Assembly (NCBI GenBank): GCA_002733575.1 | Contig: NVWB01000002.1 | Span: 1 to 64,000, forward strand | Direction of reading: 5' to 3' | Source: Blastopirellula sp. | GTDB lineage: Bacteria; Planctomycetota; Planctomycetia; Pirellulales; Pirellulaceae | DNA length: 64,000 nt | Shown: positions 1 to 7,944 of the stretch, piece after piece | Numbering within the stretch: position 1 is the stretch's first letter | Layout of the letters: every line of letters begins with the position of its first letter | Notes under the pieces: generated by a model | Databases searched by the model: none | The model's input: the letters and a program-made list of their open reading frames with translations, nothing else | What the model was told of the DNA's origin: nothing | Program-made: the position numbers and the translations under genes

Positions 1-757
1 TCAAAGTAGCTGCAGCAATTTTCCGAACTCTTTCATCTTCATCCGTCAAGGCCTCTATCAAATAAGGAACTGCTTCTTTGGGCACAGGACTGACATCACC
101 CAAGGAATAAGCGGCAGACAATCGGACTCTCCCAGCTTCATCTTGCAATGCAGTGATCAATGCAGGAACGACTTCTTTAGTCCACGAGTTCGAGTGCTCA
201 CCCAACGCACTTGCAGCGGCGCTTCGAATGCGTTCATCTTCATATTTCAACGCCTCTAACAAGAAGGGGTTGGCCACAGGGCCGATTTCGCCCAGAGCTC
301 TCACTGCCTGAGTTCTCCCAAGATGTTCTTCATCTTTTGCAATTGCGATCAGGGAAGGGACGAGGTCTCTGGGGGTTGCTGGACCGATTTCTCCTAAGGC
401 TCTCACGACAGCATTTCGGACGCGCTCACGTTTATCCCCCAAAGCTTCTAACAGAGCAGGTGCAGTCTGTTTGGTTACTGGTCCAATATCGCGTAAGGCC
501 CATGCAGCAGCAGATGCGACATCTGATTGATGATCCTTTAAAGCTGCAAGCAGGGCAGGCACCGCTTTTTTGGCTTTTGGACCGATCCGACCTAAAGCTT
601 TCGCAGCAGCTACGCGGTCGGTTCTCATCCCCGATTCAAGGGTCTCGATCCACAGGGTGACAGTCTTGTCTTTATAGGTGGCTTCAGGCCCAATATCACA
701 ACCGATCAACGTGATGCTGATAAATAACGCTATAAAGACTTTTCCGAAGCGTATCAT
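1..757 (-). CDS. HEAT-repeat lipoprotein, C-terminus cut by window edge
   Basis: The reverse strand from ATG at 757 is open to the left edge, so only the first 252 codons are seen. The N-terminus is a short lipoprotein signal (MIRFGKVFIALFISITLIGC) with a lipobox ending at Cys20. It is followed by regular helical repeats of about 35 residues, with motifs such as ALGRIGPKAKKAVPALL recurring at least six times. This is the HEAT/PBS-lyase-like repeat pattern, which serves as a protein-binding scaffold; attachment to the cytoplasmic or outer membrane is inferred from the lipobox. No catalytic motif is visible and the partner is unknown. The upstream region is a long repeat island, so it appears to be monocistronic. 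Confidence 0.85.
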   Translation of the reverse strand, partial: MIRFGKVFIALFISITLIGCDIGPEATYKDKTVTLWIETLESGMRTDRVAAAKALGRIGPKAKKAVPALLAALKDHQSDVASAAAWALRDIGPVTKQTAPALLEALGDKRERVRNAVVRALGEIGPATPRDLVPSLIAIAKDEEHLGRTQAVRALGEIGPVANPFLLEALKYEDERIRSAAASALGEHSNSWTKEVVPALITALQDEAGRVRLSAAYSLGDVSPVPKEAVPYLIEALTDEDERVRKIAAATL

Positions 758-905
758 TGGGTGACTCTCTCTAGAAAGCAGCGATGGTTGTAGAAGTTAT
801 TACCAACAGTCAATTGTTATACGACAGCCTCCCCCTGAAAGCAAGCTGTTTGTTGCTGGGGGCTCCTCTTGTGTCCGTTTTCAATATGTAGAGCATATTG
901 TGGAA

Positions 906-1021
906 AGCTGTAGTATTAGAACCCGGTCTAACCTCTGATCGACTAGCGTCGACCCCGACGTCGTTTTGAATATGCGTATTCCAGTGGACGGCAGTCTCCA
1001 AAACCAACATCGCGGCCACCC
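906..1021 (-). repeat. Dispersed repeat, copy 1 (inverted relative to 7945-8060)
   Basis: The reverse complement of this stretch matches 7945-8060. Over 93 aligned bases I count 85 identities, and all eight differences fall in one 18-base block; the flanks are identical. The reading frame is kept: both copies encode VAAMLVLE and then THIQNDVGVDASRSEVR. Here the frame lies in a 73-codon ORF (1031 to 810) that runs past the repeat into unrelated sequence. It may be a non-autonomous element, a structured RNA or a tiny gene. Confidence 0.8.
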
Positions 1022-1096
1022 AGATCCGCATTTACTTCCTACCGGCAACGGCTGACACTGACAAAACTAACACAACCAACAGCCCTTTCTGGGTGC

Positions 1097-1113
1097 CACT
1101 GGCTTCGCCAGTG
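1097..1113. repeat. CACTGGC-TTC-GCCAGTG hairpin repeat
   Basis: A perfect 7-bp stem with a 3-base loop. The reverse complement of the hairpin plus its flank (GCCAGTGGCACCC) recurs at 21805-21829, so this is a dispersed family. Short hairpins of this kind are common between planctomycete genes; no function is claimed. Confidence 0.6.
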
Positions 1114-1155
1114 TGAAGCGTGATTGGAGATTGAATTGCTGCTTGGATTGACCGT

Positions 1156-1369
1156 CGTAGGGTGGCTGCCTTTTTGGACCAGCCGCCTGTTTGTGGGCGT
1201 AGCATCGTTGAAAAGTTTTCCCTGAAAATTCATCTCGCTTTCATTCTAAAAAGACAACCGTTCAGCGAGTTCCAACGAACTTGGTTGATGCCGTGATTTA
1301 GATCGTTTCTCTTTGATGAAATAAAATCAATATCCGGGCGGCTGGCCTAAAAAAGGCAGCCACCCTACG
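1156..1369. repeat. Inverted repeat, arms of about 32 bp
   Basis: The left arm 1156-1187 (CGTAGGGTGGCTGCC onward) is nearly the reverse complement of 1337-1369, with a few mismatches in the middle of the arm. The arms enclose about 150 bp with no ORF. The layout resembles a small terminal-inverted-repeat element, but I do not see a clear target duplication. Confidence 0.6.
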
Positions 1370-1389
1370 AGCTATTGAACTGATCCAAA

Positions 1390-1419
1390 GCATGCCCACG
1401 CGAAAGCGCGAGGGCATGG
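1390..1419. repeat. CATGCCC...GGGCATG palindromic repeat
   Basis: Outer stem CATGCCC (1391-1397) with GGGCATG (1412-1418), and an inner GC-rich part around GCGAAAGCGC. It looks like a REP-type intergenic hairpin. Confidence 0.55.
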
Positions 1420-1626
1420 CACCATGGTTTCAATAATACACCCGGGCGGGCCTTACATTTGTTTTGTAAATTGGACCAGAGTTCGGTTCTTATTTTCAAC
1501 ACAAAGCAGAAAGATTATCGATGTGGTATCATGGCTTCAAGCACTGTCAAACAAGCAGCATTAGAGCGATTCTACCGGGGGGAAAGGTGGTTGTTTTCAC
1601 TGGTTTGAAATGTGCGATTTGCGAAT

Positions 1627-1842
1627 TTATCCATGGATGTTTTTTTATCCAATGGACAAATTATAGAGATATGACCGTGGGCAAGATTGAGAATTTCCCT
1701 AAGTCGTTTGACGATGGCACTTACAACGACACAAAAAACCAACCAACCACCAGCCATCCAATAAAAGACGAATTGAAAATTTATCCATCGGACAAAATGG
1801 CCGCACCAGAGGGGTTTTCTGAAAAACTTATCCAGTGGATAA
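1627..1842. other. Cluster of five TTATCCA heptamers
   Basis: TTATCCA occurs at 1627-1633, 1645-1651, 1781-1787 and 1828-1834, and inverted at 1836-1842. The last two form the 15-bp palindrome TTATCCAGTGGATAA; the second and third are followed by imperfect inverted halves (TGGACAA, CGGACAA). The heptamer matches the start of the DnaA-box consensus TTATCCACA, but no copy has the final CA. Operator-like sites are an alternative. No regulated gene is obvious. Confidence 0.35.
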
Positions 1843-1871
1843 ATGCCCAGACTAGCCAGTGGAACTGCCCC

Positions 1872-2498
1872 TTACCGGCGAACTCGCTTGTATCGAATGT
1901 TACACCCAATGGCAATCGTTTCTGTTGTCTTCGGCAATTCGCCTTTTAATCCGGCATTGATGGCAAGTTGAATGTAGTTGGTTTTCACCTTGCTGGCATC
2001 GGTGCTGTCGTCCATGGCGCCCATGTAAATGACTGTGCGTTTTTGGTCGAGTACGAAGAACTCAGGCGTTCTTATGGCCCCGATTTTTCTGCCGGTGTCT
2101 TGGGATTCGTCGTAGAGATAGGGGAAGTTGAACTTCTTTTCAGTGGCCCTGTCTTGCATGGCTTCGAGCGAATCTTCTGGCACTTTGTTGCAGTTGATGG
2201 CAACGACCGCCACTTTACTCTCTTTGCCCGAGTATTTTTTCGCCAGGGCAATCAGGCGGTCTTCGTAATCAACCGAATACGGGCAGCTATTGCAGGTGAA
2301 CGCCAACACGATCAGTTGCTTGTCTTTCAGGTCAGCAAGTGAGTGCGTTTTGCCATCGACGCCAGGCAGGTTTTCCCAGACGGGTGCCTTATCGCCAATT
2401 TCGATTTCCGGGTTGAACTCACCTGCTACGCCACTTGAATAAAAAAAAAAGATCAGCGAGAACAGTAAAGATAATGTAATAAATTGCCAATAGTTCAT
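1872..2498 (-). CDS. Exported thioredoxin-like (redoxin) protein
   Basis: A 208-residue protein with a hydrophobic N-terminus (about residues 5-25) that acts as signal peptide or anchor, followed by an AhpC/TSA-redoxin-like fold. The redox motif is Cys69-Asn-Ser-Cys72 in the context LAFTCNSCPYSVDYE, and the cis-Pro region is RTPEFFVLD. A further Cys sits near the end (IGCNIRYK). The expected role is thiol-disulphide exchange or peroxide reduction outside the cytoplasm; the substrate is unknown. It starts 10 bp after the PQQ-propeller gene on the same strand, so the two are probably co-transcribed. Confidence 0.88.
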   Translation of the reverse strand: MNYWQFITLSLLFSLIFFFYSSGVAGEFNPEIEIGDKAPVWENLPGVDGKTHSLADLKDKQLIVLAFTCNSCPYSVDYEDRLIALAKKYSGKESKVAVVAINCNKVPEDSLEAMQDRATEKKFNFPYLYDESQDTGRKIGAIRTPEFFVLDQKRTVIYMGAMDDSTDASKVKTNYIQLAINAGLKGELPKTTETIAIGCNIRYKRVRR

Positions 2499-2508
2499 AG
2501 GGTGTTCC

Positions 2509-3843
2509 TTACTTTTGCACGCGATACAGGGCTGAATCGGTTCGCAAGATGATGTTGCTGTCTAGCACAACTGGCGTGGCCATGATTTGGCCGTCGAGCA
2601 TATTGGTTGCGATTTCCTCATACTCTGTGCCGGGTTTGATCACGGTGGTTTTTCCTTCTTCGCTGCAGAAGAAAATTTTGCCATCAGCAAAAACTGGCGA
2701 AGCCGAGTAGTTGCCTGACATACGCTCGGCCCAATGGATGTCGCCTGTTTTTAGATCAACACACGTGGCGATTCCTTTTTCGGAAATCATGTACAATTCA
2801 TTGCCTGCGATGACCGGTGAAGTCTTATTCGGCACCTGTTTTCTCATCGTCCAGTTCGCATGGCTGTCGGTCACATCGCCCGCACCATCGACGCGAACGG
2901 CCCAAAGTTCAGAACTTGAGAACCCGGTGCAGAGATAAACGACTCCGTCTTTATATGCTGGCGCCGGAACCGTGGAGAACCCTCGTCCGTGGTCAACTCG
3001 CCAAAGCTCTTCGCCTGTTTTTGGGTTGTACGAGCAGAACCATTGTGAGCCTGAGATAACCATCTGCGTTTCGCCATTGTGCGAGATCAGCAGCGGAGTA
3101 GAAAATGCTTTTCGGTGTTGCCCATCTTCGTTGCGAATCGGAGGGCGATCCGTTCGCCAAGCTGGTGTCCCGTTCTTTTTGTTGAGTGCAATAATCGACT
3201 GCGACTCGGTTCCATCACAAGTTAGGATGAGTAAATGACCCACCAAAATCGGCGAACTGCCAGGGCCTACGCTATGAGTGAGCAGGGTTTTGTGCTTCCA
3301 GATAATTTCACCATTGTCGGTATTCACACAGCAAGTACCGTATGTGCCGAAGTTACAGTAGAGCCGGTTGCCTTCAAGCACAGGCGTCGGCGAGGCATAA
3401 CTGTTGGTTGCATGAATCGGATCGGGCTGCTCTGCATAAAATAAATCGATCTTCCTCAATACTTTGCCAGTGGCATAGTCTATTTGTGTGACACAAAAAG
3501 TGGAGGCTTTCGTCAAGGCCAGTTGATCTCTGTGCTTCGGATCTAACTTGGCAGCTTCCTTTTCGTATTCTTCTTCTGTATAGGCTTCGAGCTCGGCCGA
3601 AGTGACCCAGATCTTTCCGTTTTGAATGACCGGCGTTGACCAGCCTTTGCCAGCGATTTTTGTCTTCCAGGCAATGCCTTGGTCTTCGGCCCAAGTGGTT
3701 GGTAAGTTTTTGGCAGTGGCAGTACCGTCACCGTTTGGCCCACGAAACTGGAGCCACGACTGAGCACTGACAGGCGTAGCAATTACCAGCAGGGTTAAAA
3801 CCGAACTGAGTACGAACCAATTTGCAAAGCGTTGAGTTTTCAT
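2509..3843 (-). CDS. PQQ-like beta-propeller protein, exported
   Basis: A 444-residue protein with a signal peptide (cleavage after about residue 27, PVSAQS) and repeated PQQ-type propeller blades, seen as motifs such as YATGKVLRK, NTDNGEIIWKH, NPKTGEELWR and DLKTGDIHWAE. Such BamB/PQQ-like propellers bind proteins or quinone cofactors. No dehydrogenase active-site segment is evident, so a non-enzymatic or uncharacterised planctomycete role is likelier. It is the first gene of a two-gene unit with the downstream redoxin. Confidence 0.87.
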   Translation of the reverse strand: MKTQRFANWFVLSSVLTLLVIATPVSAQSWLQFRGPNGDGTATAKNLPTTWAEDQGIAWKTKIAGKGWSTPVIQNGKIWVTSAELEAYTEEEYEKEAAKLDPKHRDQLALTKASTFCVTQIDYATGKVLRKIDLFYAEQPDPIHATNSYASPTPVLEGNRLYCNFGTYGTCCVNTDNGEIIWKHKTLLTHSVGPGSSPILVGHLLILTCDGTESQSIIALNKKNGTPAWRTDRPPIRNEDGQHRKAFSTPLLISHNGETQMVISGSQWFCSYNPKTGEELWRVDHGRGFSTVPAPAYKDGVVYLCTGFSSSELWAVRVDGAGDVTDSHANWTMRKQVPNKTSPVIAGNELYMISEKGIATCVDLKTGDIHWAERMSGNYSASPVFADGKIFFCSEEGKTTVIKPGTEYEEIATNMLDGQIMATPVVLDSNIILRTDSALYRVQK

Positions 3844-3941
3844 AGTTTCTGGATTAAGTGAAATTTTGAGGGAAGAAGTGAAGGTGGGAACGGTTAAGTC
3901 GTGTTCGGTAGAATTGAAATGAACCTACTTCCGTTTTGACT

Positions 3942-4151
3942 CTAGGAGCCTTGCCCGCGACAACAGGCCGGTTTGCCACAACCGCTGATCGGGAGTGCGG
4001 CGGAACGTGAACCTGAATGGGCGGCTGGCACGCTCCAGGCTTTCTCTAGGTTCGTGCTTTCGCACGTTGGGCATTGGGGTGTTTCTGATCCGCGAATGAG
4101 AATTTCGGATTCAGCATTACAGTCAGAGCAAGTATATTCGTAGAGTGGCAT
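3942..4151 (-). CDS. FmdB-type zinc-ribbon protein
   Basis: I set the start at the ATG at 4151 because homologous proteins begin MPLYEYTC; an in-frame start 28 codons earlier adds sequence unlike the family. The resulting 69-residue protein has two CxxC pairs (YTCSDCNAE and PQCPTCES), the FmdB/CxxC regulatory-protein zinc ribbon. The tail has further Cys residues (SGCGKPACCRG). The family function is unresolved, with a regulatory or translation-linked role proposed. It is divergent from nnrE. Confidence 0.85.
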   Translation of the reverse strand: MPLYEYTCSDCNAESEILIRGSETPQCPTCESTNLEKAWSVPAAHSGSRSAALPISGCGKPACCRGQGS

Positions 4152-4330
4152 GGTGTTCGTATTACCGTTGTCAATTGGGAATTTGCCCACTGGGGGATAA
4201 ACGTCTATCATATCGTAGATCCAAGTGAAAGACAAAACCTGTTTCTTTGTTTACGGGGGCCAATTCCCGATGATATCTCGAAAAACAAGTAGAAATGTCC
4301 AAGTTCTTACAATAAAACAGGCCACGAAAC

Positions 4331-4337
4331 AGGGAGG
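4331..4337 (+). promoter_or_regulatory. Shine-Dalgarno supporting the TTG start of nnrE
   Basis: AGGGAGG lies 8 bases before the TTG at 4346. No ATG in the same frame is placed as well, and the protein from TTG begins where the family begins. Confidence 0.65.
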
Positions 4338-4345
4338 CCATTATT

Positions 4346-5050
4346 TTGGATAATGCTAGACAACTAAACCGTCCTTATTTAACTCGCCTGCAATCGCGAG
4401 AAATTGATCAATTTGCTATCACTGTCTATGGCATGTCAGGCATTGTATTAATGGAAAATGCAGGCCGTGGTTGTGCTGAGTTACTGCTCAAACAGAATCC
4501 GCAGCATGTGGTGATTTGCTGTGGACCTGGCAACAATGGAGGGGATGGATTCGTCATCGCGCGGCATCTTGATCTACTGGGAGTTTCGGTGCATGTGCTG
4601 CTGTTTCGTGAGCCCAATTTGTTGTCGGGTGATGCCGAGGAGAACTGGTTGATTATCGAGATGACCGATATTTCCTATTCCATCCTGGGCGACACAATGA
4701 CCGCTCTAGATTTAGAACGGTATTTAGAAAAAGCAGATTGGATTGTGGATGCGTTGCTAGGAACGGGAAGCCATGGTGAGCCCAAAGATCCGTATAACCA
4801 CGTGATCGAACTTATCAATTCCCAAACGGCCCAAGTGATGGCAGTCGACATTCCCAGTGGCCTCGACTGTGATACCGGCGCGGCCGCAGACGCAACGATT
4901 AAGGCAAATATCACTGCAACTTTTGTGGCACCCAAAGTTGGGTTTAAGAACGACAACGCAAACAAATATCTGGGTGAAGTCCATGTGGTAGATATTGGAA
5001 CATCGCGATGTCTGCTGCGAGGAGTATTTAAGAGATCCCTGGAAGATTGA
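4346..5050 (+). CDS. nnrE: NAD(P)H-hydrate epimerase
   Basis: A 234-residue YjeF N-terminal domain protein with a TTG start. It epimerises damaged R-NAD(P)HX to the S form for repair. Visible motifs are GIVLMENAG near residue 33, the glycine-rich GPGNNGGDGF at about 60-69, VDALLGTG, VDIPSGLDCDTG and the terminal ATFVAPKVGF. The C-terminal ADP/ATP-dependent dehydratase domain found in fused homologues is absent and no separate dehydratase lies nearby. It is probably monocistronic: a hairpin follows the stop, and the next gene has its own start region. Confidence 0.92.
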   Translation: MDNARQLNRPYLTRLQSREIDQFAITVYGMSGIVLMENAGRGCAELLLKQNPQHVVICCGPGNNGGDGFVIARHLDLLGVSVHVLLFREPNLLSGDAEENWLIIEMTDISYSILGDTMTALDLERYLEKADWIVDALLGTGSHGEPKDPYNHVIELINSQTAQVMAVDIPSGLDCDTGAAADATIKANITATFVAPKVGFKNDNANKYLGEVHVVDIGTSRCLLRGVFKRSLED

Positions 5051-5062
5051 TTTCACCATTTA

Positions 5063-5117
5063 CAATCCCAAGCGCGAAGCGTAAGCGAGGACGAAGTGCA
5101 AATGTGCTTCGTCCTCG
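5063..5117. repeat. Repeat (AAGCGCGAAGCGTAAGCGAG) with stem-loop
   Basis: The stretch at 5063-5102 recurs at 16991-17030 with few changes. Here it runs into a hairpin (CGAGGACGAAG at 5086-5096 pairing with CTTCGTCCTCG at 5107-5117). It lies just after the nnrE stop and could serve as its transcript end, although no T-run follows. Confidence 0.65.
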
Positions 5118-5347
5118 AATACGGTTGATCTTGAAGCCAAATCAACGCCGGGATCGTCGCCGGTGTTACCCGATGTCAAAGCGTTCGGTACAGTAGCATT
5201 GAAAATGCTCGAACCATTATACTGATAAGATGGTTTGATCGAAGTCCGATTTTCACCGCAAGATTCCAATGTTTTCAGCGAATAACTATAACTGGGAAGG
5301 TGCGGACACCGTTTTCGGACTGAAAAGAATTCAATCTCGGAGTTGTT

Positions 5348-6010
5348 ATGAAATGTAAAAGTTGTGGAGCAGGTAACACATTGGGCGCAAATTTCTGTGC
5401 TTTTTGTGGAGGTCAATTGCCTTTAACTGAGACCAACGAGAAGCCGGCCATCTTTGCCCGAATTAAGAGTTCTGCGCAGTGGGAGAATCGGGAATCGCCT
5501 GCGCGAGTCGCAGCACTGCCCAAGCATTCTGCATTGCAGAAAATGTTCCTCGGCGGATTTTTTATCGTGTTCATCGGTATGTCGGCGATGGGTTTTATTA
5601 TGCTCTGTTTGTTCTCAGGCGTGTTTGCCTGGTTAGGAGGCGCATCCAGCAATGGCTTAGGTGCCGGGCTGGGATTCATTCCCATGCTGTTCTCTGTGGT
5701 GCCTCTTGGTTTTGTCGCTCTTGGAATTTATCTCTTCATAAAAACACAAAAGAAGATGAGCATGCTAGAAACAGCACCTGTTGAAACACTGGCAGTCATC
5801 GTGACAGGCAAACGCAACCATGTTTCTGGAGGCGGTCAAAACAGTTCGGCTTCGACCACCTATTTTGTTACCTGTGAACGAGAAGATGGAAGCCGGCAAG
5901 AGTACCAAGTGTGGGACGGAAACCTGTTTGGCCGCATGTCTGACGAGGATGCTGGTGTTTTGTTCACCAAACAGGAATACGGTTTGGACTTTGATCGCGT
6001 AGTGACTTAA
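5348..6010 (+). CDS. Zinc-ribbon membrane protein
   Basis: A 220-residue protein preceded by a good ribosome binding site (CGGAG, about 8 bases upstream). Residues 3-21 are a zinc ribbon with Cys3, Cys6, Cys18 and Cys21 (CKSC...CAFC). Two hydrophobic segments follow at about 66-90 and 98-130. The soluble C-terminal part (about 135-220) contains a VTGKRNHVSGGG loop and a TTYFVTCEREDG strand. This resembles small bacterial membrane proteins with a C-terminal beta-rich domain of unknown function. I cannot assign a role. Confidence 0.8.
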   Translation: MKCKSCGAGNTLGANFCAFCGGQLPLTETNEKPAIFARIKSSAQWENRESPARVAALPKHSALQKMFLGGFFIVFIGMSAMGFIMLCLFSGVFAWLGGASSNGLGAGLGFIPMLFSVVPLGFVALGIYLFIKTQKKMSMLETAPVETLAVIVTGKRNHVSGGGQNSSASTTYFVTCEREDGSRQEYQVWDGNLFGRMSDEDAGVLFTKQEYGLDFDRVVT

Positions 6011-6132
6011 AACTCGTTTTAATTTTCTTTCGATGTTTTCGTGTCAAGGACTTGATCGTAAAAAAGATCATGGCATAATCGGTGCTTTGAGAGATTAATT
6101 CTTCGTCCCTTTTCCTGATAGAGAGCCAATCG

Positions 6133-6963
6133 ATGCTCGATCTTTTCCAGAAGATTGAAGAAGCTGTTGCAGCTATTCAAGAAAAGTGGGACAAAACTCC
6201 AAAAGTAGGCATTATCCTCGGCACAGGTCTAGGCGGATTAGTCGAGGAAATTGAAGAAGAAGCCTCGTTGGAGTACGAAGAGATTCCGAACTTCCCTTCG
6301 TCGACTGCTACCAGTCATCGTGGTCGCCTAGTGTGCGGTACGTTGTGCGGTTTACCGGTGGTAGCAATGGAAGGCCGCTTTCACATGTACGAGGGATACT
6401 CCCTCAAGCAAATCACTTTGCCTGTGCGTGTGATGAAAGCGATGGGTGCCGAACTGTTAGTCGTTTCAAACGCTGCTGGCGGAATGAATCCTTATTTCAA
6501 TTGCGGTGACATCATGGTCATTGAAGATCACATCAATTTGATGGGCGACAACCCACTGATTGGAATCAACGATGATCGACTAGGGCCACGTTTTCCAGAC
6601 ATGTGCGAGCCTTATGATTTAGGCTTGGTCGATGTGGCGTTAGAGATCGCCCGCAAAGAAAACATCGTCGCTAACAAAGGGGTCTTTGTCGCAGTGGCAG
6701 GGCCGAATTTAGAAACTCGGGCCGAGTATCGATTTTTACGAACCATCGGGGCAGATGCCGTAGGCATGTCGACGGTTCCAGAAGTGATAACTGCCGTGCA
6801 TGCAGGCTTAAGAGTCATCGGCATGTCAATCATTACCGATCAATGCTTACCAGATGCACTGAAGCCAGCAAATGTGGAAGAAATCATAGCCATTGCCAAC
6901 AAAGCAGAACCAAAACTGCGGACCTTGGTCAAAGGCGTGTTGCAGCATATCAGCAGCAACTAA
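6133..6963 (+). CDS. Purine nucleoside phosphorylase, paralogue 1 (Asp-type)
   Basis: A 276-residue trimeric (class II) PNP, which splits purine nucleosides with phosphate. Visible are the phosphate loop GTGLG (30-34), His62 in TSHRGRL, GRFHMYEGYS with His84, the signature ending SNAAGGMN, Glu194 in NLETRAEYRF (equivalent to human Glu201) and VGMSTVPEV. At the position of human Asn243 this copy has Asp236 (SIITDQC) where the usual motif is ITN. In human PNP an Asn-to-Asp change at this site shifts preference towards 6-aminopurines, so adenosine or a related substrate is plausible here. It is the first gene of a tandem pair with the next. Confidence 0.93.
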   Translation: MLDLFQKIEEAVAAIQEKWDKTPKVGIILGTGLGGLVEEIEEEASLEYEEIPNFPSSTATSHRGRLVCGTLCGLPVVAMEGRFHMYEGYSLKQITLPVRVMKAMGAELLVVSNAAGGMNPYFNCGDIMVIEDHINLMGDNPLIGINDDRLGPRFPDMCEPYDLGLVDVALEIARKENIVANKGVFVAVAGPNLETRAEYRFLRTIGADAVGMSTVPEVITAVHAGLRVIGMSIITDQCLPDALKPANVEEIIAIANKAEPKLRTLVKGVLQHISSN

Positions 6964-7044
6964 AAGCAGCAACAAAAAAACGGGCAAAAACGAACAATTG
7001 TATTTTACGGTTCCCGTCGATCAGGCTAAGGGAGAAGGCCTGCG

Positions 7045-7905
7045 ATGTATCGGTTGAAAACTGAGATCGAACAACTGGCAGCAGCAGTCAGACGCCGATG
7101 GAATCGGTGTCCGCGTGCCGGGATCATATTGGGAACTGGATTGGGAAATCTCACGGATGGGGTCGATGTTGACACGGTGATTGATTATGCGGATTTACCG
7201 CATTTTCCGAGAGCCACAGCCTTGGGGCATACTGGGAGACTAGTATGTGGCCAATTAGCTGGCGTTGATGTCGTGGTCATGGAGGGCCGTTTTCATTTTT
7301 ATGAAGGGCACTCTTTAGAAAGCATCACTTTGCCGGTTCGCATGATGCGTGAACTAGGAGCAGAGTTTCTCTTTGTCAGCAATGCCAGTGGCGGGATGAA
7401 TCCCAACTATCACTCTGGCGACATCATGCTGATGGATGATCACCTAAACTTCATGGGTTCCAACCCATTATGTGGTCACACCGATCCAGCATTGGGTCCG
7501 CGGTTTCCCGACATGTGCCAGCCGTATGACAGAGGGCTGCTTGAACTGGCAGAGACAATTGCCCGCCGCGATAATATCCGCTGCCATCGTGGTGTGTACG
7601 CCGCAATGACGGGTCCGAATTATGAAACCAGGGCCGAATATCGTTTCTTAAGAAAAATTGGTGCCGATGTCGTCGGCATGTCGACCGTGCCGGAAGTGAT
7701 TGTCGCCGCACAGTGCGGATTGAAGGTTCTGGCCCTTTCGACGGTGACCAATATCTGTTTGCCCGATGACTTGGGCCGGGTCGGAAAAATGGATGTCATC
7801 CACGCTGCCGAACGCGCGGAGCCTCAATTACGTCATCTTGTGCGGGAAGTTTTGTTTGAAGCGTCAACTCAAAGTATTCGGCCCGGTGTTACTCAATCAT
7901 CTTAA
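7045..7905 (+). CDS. Purine nucleoside phosphorylase, paralogue 2 (Asn-type)
   Basis: A 286-residue class II PNP, clearly homologous to the preceding gene along its length (GRFHFYEGHS, SNASGGMN, GPNYETRAEYRF, VGMSTVPEV). It keeps Asn236 (STVTNIC) at the 6-oxopurine-specifying site, so inosine/guanosine phosphorolysis is expected. It lies 81 bp after paralogue 1 on the same strand, so the pair is probably one transcript produced by an old duplication. The C-terminal tail is about ten residues longer than in paralogue 1. Confidence 0.93.
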   Translation: MYRLKTEIEQLAAAVRRRWNRCPRAGIILGTGLGNLTDGVDVDTVIDYADLPHFPRATALGHTGRLVCGQLAGVDVVVMEGRFHFYEGHSLESITLPVRMMRELGAEFLFVSNASGGMNPNYHSGDIMLMDDHLNFMGSNPLCGHTDPALGPRFPDMCQPYDRGLLELAETIARRDNIRCHRGVYAAMTGPNYETRAEYRFLRKIGADVVGMSTVPEVIVAAQCGLKVLALSTVTNICLPDDLGRVGKMDVIHAAERAEPQLRHLVREVLFEASTQSIRPGVTQSS

Positions 7906-7944
7906 CCCGAAGCGTGAGTTTTGAATTTGCGTGGTTGTGTATTC

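Larger units (their letters stand above)
758..1871. other. 1.1-kb gene-poor region with several repeat families
   Basis: I see no convincing gene here. Short open frames exist on both strands but lack ribosome binding sites and cross repeat boundaries. The left half holds one copy of a dispersed repeat, a CACTGGC/GCCAGTG hairpin, a widely spaced inverted repeat and a CATGCCC/GGGCATG palindrome. The right half is AT-richer and contains five TTATCCA heptamers. Confidence 0.7.

Noticed and set aside
211-660. Forward 149-residue ORF at the left edge
   Set aside because: It is antisense to the HEAT lipoprotein, whose repeats and lipobox are clear on the reverse strand.
1039-1233. Reverse 64-residue ORF in the repeat island
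   Set aside because: It crosses a hairpin repeat and an inverted-repeat arm; it is a chance frame in repeats.
1627-1842. Replication origin
   Set aside because: The heptamers lack the last two bases of the DnaA box and no dnaA, dnaN, gyrB or parA gene is nearby; reported only as an unexplained cluster.
1521-1949. Forward 142-residue ORF
   Set aside because: It overlaps the redoxin gene, has no ribosome binding site or recognisable content, and runs through the TTATCCA cluster.
5060-5416. Reverse 118-residue ORF between nnrE and the zinc-ribbon gene
   Set aside because: It overlaps a repeat and the start of the well-supported forward zinc-ribbon gene; no ribosome binding site.
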